In this document: positions 33,985 through 37,372 of the stretch, in pieces | Position numbering within the stretch: the first letter of the stretch is position 1 | Layout: each line of letters starts with the position of its first letter | Source of the DNA: an uncultured Oscillibacter sp. | Lineage (GTDB): Bacteria; Bacillota; Clostridia; Oscillospirales; Oscillospiraceae | Assembly (NCBI GenBank): GCA_900544105.1 | Contig: UQUC01000012.1 | Coordinates: 1 to 37,372 of the forward strand | Length of the DNA: 37,372 bases | Reading direction: 5' to 3' | Translations under genes and position numbers: made by a program | Notes under the pieces: generated by a model | What the model was told of the DNA's origin: nothing | Database searches by the model: none | What the model saw: only the letters and a program-made list of their open reading frames with translations

Positions 33985-35184
33985 ATGACCATTGAAAAAG
34001 GCGACGCGACCAAATATGTCCATACCGGCAACGGCGAGCTATGCTATGAGCTGAACAAGGCTCTGACTGTGCCGGAGACCTTCCCCATCTACCTGTCCTC
34101 TGCCTACATCTTCGATTCCATTGATCCCATCGACAAGATCTGCGACGAGGGCGCTCCCGGCTATGCTTACTTCCGTCTGGGCAATCCCAATGCCGACGCC
34201 ACCTCTCAGATCCTGGCCGCCGGTGACGGGGCCGAAAAGGGTCTGGTATTCTCCTCCGGCATGGCGGCCATTACGACCTCCATTCTGGCAACGGTGAAGC
34301 CCGGCGATCACATCGTGGCCTCCCCCATCATCTACGGCGAGGCGTTCTACTACCTGAAGTATGAGCTGAAGCGCTGGGGCGTGGAGACCACCTTCATCGA
34401 CTTCAACACGCAGGATGTGGCGGACTATATCCGTCCCAACACCAGGCTGGTATACGGCGAGACCATTGCCAACCCCCTGATGAGCGTACCGGACATCCAG
34501 CATCTGGCGGACGTGGCTCACGCCAACGGCGCCAAGCTGTTTATCGACAACACCTTTGCCACTTCGATCATTGCCAAGCCCATCAAGTACGGCGCGGATC
34601 TGGTGATTTACAGCGCCACCAAGTATCTGGGCGGTCACGATGATCTGGTAGGCGGCGCGGTGGTCGGCTCCGAGGAGATCATCAAGTCTCTGAGCTTCTA
34701 CCTGGGTCTCTACGGCGCGAATCTGGGCGCCACGGAATCCTGGCTGCTGGCCCGGAGCCTGCGGACGCTGCCCCTGCGGGTAAAGAAGATGGCTGAAAAC
34801 GGTCTGGCGCTGGCCAAGTTCTTCGAGAGCCATCCCAAGGTGGAAAAGGTCTACTACCCCGGTCTGGAATCCTCTCCCAGCAAGGCGCTGGCCGACAAGC
34901 AGTTCGAGGGCAACGGCTACGGCGGTATGCTCTGCGTGAATTTCAAGGGCGGCCAGAAAGAGATCGACAAGCTCATCAGCAACTTGCAGCTGGTACGCTT
35001 CGTACCCACTCTGGCCGGTGTCGGCACCACACTGACCTATCCGCCCAGAGCGTCTCACCGGGATCTCAACCCCGACGAGCTGGCGGCCATCGGTATCACC
35101 ATGGGCCAGATCCGGCTTTCTTCCGGCCTGGAGGACACCGACGATCTGCTGAATGACTTCGAGCAGGCGTTGGCAAAAATGTGA
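33985..35184 (+). CDS. Cys/Met metabolism PLP-dependent enzyme (trans-sulfuration family lyase)
   Basis: 399 residues, typical length. The PLP lysine is in YSATKYLGGH (Lys213), the ring-stacking Asp in FIDNTFAT (Asp188) and the tetramer phosphate-site segment is GYAYFRLGNPNAD (near residue 60). The family covers cystathionine beta- and gamma-lyases and methionine gamma-lyase; the position that is Cys in many methionine gamma-lyases reads Glu here (YGEA), so the exact reaction is open. ATG 33985 has AAGGAGG. It is followed by a transporter and a racemase-family gene, which suggests catabolism of a sulfur or related amino acid. Confidence 0.85.
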   Translation: MTIEKGDATKYVHTGNGELCYELNKALTVPETFPIYLSSAYIFDSIDPIDKICDEGAPGYAYFRLGNPNADATSQILAAGDGAEKGLVFSSGMAAITTSILATVKPGDHIVASPIIYGEAFYYLKYELKRWGVETTFIDFNTQDVADYIRPNTRLVYGETIANPLMSVPDIQHLADVAHANGAKLFIDNTFATSIIAKPIKYGADLVIYSATKYLGGHDDLVGGAVVGSEEIIKSLSFYLGLYGANLGATESWLLARSLRTLPLRVKKMAENGLALAKFFESHPKVEKVYYPGLESSPSKALADKQFEGNGYGGMLCVNFKGGQKEIDKLISNLQLVRFVPTLAGVGTTLTYPPRASHRDLNPDELAAIGITMGQIRLSSGLEDTDDLLNDFEQALAKM

Positions 35185-35307
35185 CACCATTCCCCTTGCG
35201 GGAAATTCGATATAAAAAGGAGGGGTGCAGGCCCGGCTTCCAAAGCCGTGACAGTTGCAAACGAGCAAGACCGTATTGTTGAGCATGAAAAAGAAGGGAG
35301 AACAAAA

Positions 35308-36429
35308 ATGGAGTTAGTAAAACACAATAAATGGCAGCGCATTATGTTGCCCGGCTTCCTGTTCCAGTCTATGGTCATCGGCGGTGGCTACGGCACTGGT
35401 GCGGAGATGGCTCAGTATTTCGGCGTAAACGGCGTTCTGGGTGGTCTTTTGACTTGCATTGTCGTAGCTGTTGTCTGGGGCGTTATCTGCGCAGCAGCTT
35501 TTGAGTTCACCCGCATCTTCAAGGTTTACGACTACCACAGCCTCACCAAAGCCCTCATCGGCAAGTTCGCCTTCACCTATGAGATCGTCTACATTGCAGC
35601 CTGCCTGATGGTGTTGGGCGTGGTCGTGGCCACCTCCGGCAATATGTTTGAGACTATGCTGGGCTTGAACCGTTGGATCGGCTCCCTCGTTCTGGCCGTC
35701 CTGATCTGCGTGATCGTTATTTCCGGTACCAAGGCCGTGGAAACCGTATTTGCTTTCTGGTCCTATGTGCTTTACGCTGTGTACGCGCTGTTCTTTATCA
35801 TCGTATTTGTAAAATGGGGCTCCCAGATCGGCGCTAACCTTGCTCTGTGCGAGATCAAACCCACTTGGTTCTCTAACGGTCTGATCTATTCCTCCTACAA
35901 TCTGGGCATCGTAGCTGCCCTGCTGTATTCCTGCTCCGGCTGCGAAAGCCGTAAGGAAGCCATTGCATCCGGCATGATGTCCGGTGTGATCGCTGTGGTT
36001 CCCGCCGCCCTGCTCTTCCTGGCCCTCTCCGCCTTCTATCCTGAATTCCTGGTTCTGGATGTCCCCGTTAACCTGCTGTTTGAGCAGCTGAATATGCCTT
36101 GGCTGTATTATGCTTTTGAGATTGTTCTTTTTGGCACCCTGATCGAAACAGGCATGGGCTTTATCAAGGCAGTCGTGGACCGAATCGAGGTAGCCTTTGA
36201 TGAAAAAGAGGGTGGAGTCCCCTCCTGGGTCCGTCCCTCCGTCACGATCGGTCTAATGGTCATTGGTTTGGCGATCTCCGCTTTTGGCATCACCGCCATC
36301 ATCCTGAAAGGCTATGGATCCCTGCCTTATGCTTACCTGATCACTCTGATCATCCCCCTGTTCACCGTGGGCATTTACAAGATCCATAAGCACGATCAAG
36401 CCGCTAAAGCTGCCGGAAAACGCCCCTGA
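35308..36429 (+). CDS. YkvI-like membrane transporter
   Basis: 373 residues with about ten membrane helices. The start ATG 35308 follows GAAGGGAGAAC; the open frame begins 60 bp earlier without a ribosome site. GGGYGTGAEMAQYF at the N-terminus and the LIYSSYNLGIVAALLYSCSGCES repeat region match my memory of the YkvI group within the APC/LeuT-fold proteins. A substrate is not known. Position between a PLP lyase and an Asp/Glu racemase-like gene suggests an amino-acid uptake or export role. Confidence 0.75.
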   Translation: MELVKHNKWQRIMLPGFLFQSMVIGGGYGTGAEMAQYFGVNGVLGGLLTCIVVAVVWGVICAAAFEFTRIFKVYDYHSLTKALIGKFAFTYEIVYIAACLMVLGVVVATSGNMFETMLGLNRWIGSLVLAVLICVIVISGTKAVETVFAFWSYVLYAVYALFFIIVFVKWGSQIGANLALCEIKPTWFSNGLIYSSYNLGIVAALLYSCSGCESRKEAIASGMMSGVIAVVPAALLFLALSAFYPEFLVLDVPVNLLFEQLNMPWLYYAFEIVLFGTLIETGMGFIKAVVDRIEVAFDEKEGGVPSWVRPSVTIGLMVIGLAISAFGITAIILKGYGSLPYAYLITLIIPLFTVGIYKIHKHDQAAKAAGKRP

Positions 36430-36535
36430 TGCGGACTTAGGAAAGTATCCTGATCTCCTAAGGATGATCGTATTGCAAAAACAACGCAGAACCGCAAATC
36501 TGGTTAAATCTAACAAAAATCGATCTGCCATCCGA

Positions 36536-36564
36536 GGAAAGCCGGAGCGTCTATCCGGCTTTCC
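36536..36564. terminator. Hairpin between the transporter and the racemase-like gene
   Basis: GGAAAGCCGGA (36536-36546), 7-nt loop, TCCGGCTTTCC (36554-36564). The trailing T-run is short, so it may be a weak or partial terminator that lowers expression of the next gene. Confidence 0.55.
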
Positions 36565-36614
36565 TTCCCAAATCATATTTAATTTTAGTCCACTGGAAAG
36601 GAAGCGTCACAGAT

Positions 36615-37271
36615 ATGAAAGTAGCCGTTATTGCCGGCACCTTAGTAGATACCGCTATGGGTGTAGAATACCTGGGCCGCAAGGACCCAACCATCGAGGC
36701 CATTGCTTATCCCACTACCGATTCTCCCAGGGCGGGTCAGCTATTTCAACTATCCTCCGAAGCCAACAAGCGTAAGCGGTTCGAGGAAATTTTCTCAGCC
36801 GCTGAAAGGGAAGGCATCAAAGATTTCTTTATTTATTGCAACTCTCTCAGTGGTGTATTTGACTTTGAGGGCTTTGCAGCTGAGCGCGGTGACCGAGTTT
36901 ACACTCCGCTTCAGGTCTATCGAGAGTTAGGCGTCCAATATGACAAATCCGCCGTCATTGCGGTGAACAACCAGTCCACTGCCGGCATCGAGCGGAGTTT
37001 GTATGAAAAGAACCCCAACACCGAGGTCGTAGGCATGGGAATGTTATCCCTGATCTCTGCCGTTGAAGAGAAGCGGGATCCCGAAAAAATCGTAGAGGAT
37101 TTTGACCTGGCCGATCTCATAAAATTCTTTGAAGCCAATGGATGCCAGTGTCTAATCTTGGGTTGTACCCACTTCCCCTATTTTAAGGACGCACTCTCCA
37201 AGCGTACCCATCTGCCGGTGATCGATCCCGCAGATATTATGTACGCCAACCTGCTGAAAGGCGCTCAATAA
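36615..37271 (+). CDS. Aspartate/glutamate racemase family protein
   Basis: 218 residues. The two catalytic cysteines of the Asp/Glu/hydantoin racemase fold are visible: IYCNSLSG (Cys75) and LILGCTHFPYF (Cys184). A racemase or a related decarboxylase/lyase reaction is possible; specificity cannot be read. ATG 36615 follows GGAAAGGAAGC. It lies downstream of the PLP lyase and YkvI-like genes and probably belongs to the same amino-acid unit. Confidence 0.85.
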   Translation: MKVAVIAGTLVDTAMGVEYLGRKDPTIEAIAYPTTDSPRAGQLFQLSSEANKRKRFEEIFSAAEREGIKDFFIYCNSLSGVFDFEGFAAERGDRVYTPLQVYRELGVQYDKSAVIAVNNQSTAGIERSLYEKNPNTEVVGMGMLSLISAVEEKRDPEKIVEDFDLADLIKFFEANGCQCLILGCTHFPYFKDALSKRTHLPVIDPADIMYANLLKGAQ

Positions 37272-37290
37272 CCCTTTTGTTTCTAAATTC

Positions 37291-37319
37291 AGTGCCTCCG
37301 GCATATTGCCGGAGGCACT
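37291..37319. terminator. Hairpin after the racemase-like gene
   Basis: AGTGCCTCCGGCA (37291-37303), loop TAT, TGCCGGAGGCACT (37307-37319), a perfect 13-bp stem. A second small hairpin, CGAAAA/TTTTCG, follows at about 37329-37344. The T-run is weak on the plus strand. Confidence 0.6.
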
Positions 37320-37372
37320 CAGCGTGTCGAAAAAGTCTTTTCGCCCCGCTGTGCAAGTTTTCAGAACTTTTA

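Overview
The window looks like a chromosomal segment of a gut-type Clostridia, probably Oscillospirales. This is inferred from the gene families, the GC-rich host genes, strong AGGAGG-type ribosome binding sites and a Tn4451-like mobile element; no marker gene fixes the species. All gene identities come from reading motifs and overall protein character, not from database searches.

Layout. (a) 1-3500: the tail of an upstream gene, a paired TTAGA-N4-TCTAA operator, a tiny ORF, an alpha/beta hydrolase and a SAM methyltransferase. The methyltransferase is fused tail-to-tail, near base 1648, with a MalT/LuxR-type ATPase regulator on the other strand, and both have lost their native 3' ends. (b) 3717-6944: a terminator, an ECF sigma factor with its DUF4179-type membrane partner, and a CapA-family protein. 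(c) 6948-20353: an integrated mobilizable element of about 13.4 kb, bounded by 41-bp imperfect inverted repeats. It carries a large serine recombinase, a MobP-type relaxase with MobC, a probable oriT, TnpV and a DUF6809-type protein. Its cargo is a type I restriction-modification operon: a ribbon-helix-helix regulator, hsdM, a DUF4145-like protein, hsdS, a membrane-anchored protein and hsdR. (d) 20389-26748: a polar amino-acid ABC transporter operon that includes an ornithine-cyclodeaminase-family enzyme, divergent from a D-cysteine desulfhydrase/ACC-deaminase-like enzyme and an NhaC-type antiporter. (e) 27034-33641: a leftward branched-chain amino-acid operon ilvB-ilvN-ilvC-ilvD plus a DUF815 ATPase, preceded by an isoleucine-rich leader peptide and a terminator. 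(f) 33889-37372: a trans-sulfuration-type PLP enzyme, a YkvI-like transporter and an Asp/Glu racemase-family protein.

How the parts work together. The ilv genes encode the shared enzymes from pyruvate or 2-oxobutyrate to the 2-oxo acids of valine and isoleucine. The leader has ten Ile codons in a 26-residue stretch, followed within about 25 nt by a GC-rich hairpin and T-run. This is the classical layout for attenuation by ribosome stalling, and I saw no T-box. The mobile element pairs a mobilization module, which needs a helper conjugation apparatus, with a restriction system. The specificity subunit of that system contains four copies of a 12-bp in-frame repeat at the position where EcoR124-type enzymes change their DNA spacing. 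The restriction operon has its own promoter, overlapped by a 34-bp palindrome just upstream of the ribbon-helix-helix gene.

Most promising for follow-up are the Ile-rich attenuator, the repeat-bearing hsdS with two accessory genes in its operon, and a candidate roughly 255-nt leftward noncoding RNA between the oriT region and hsdR.
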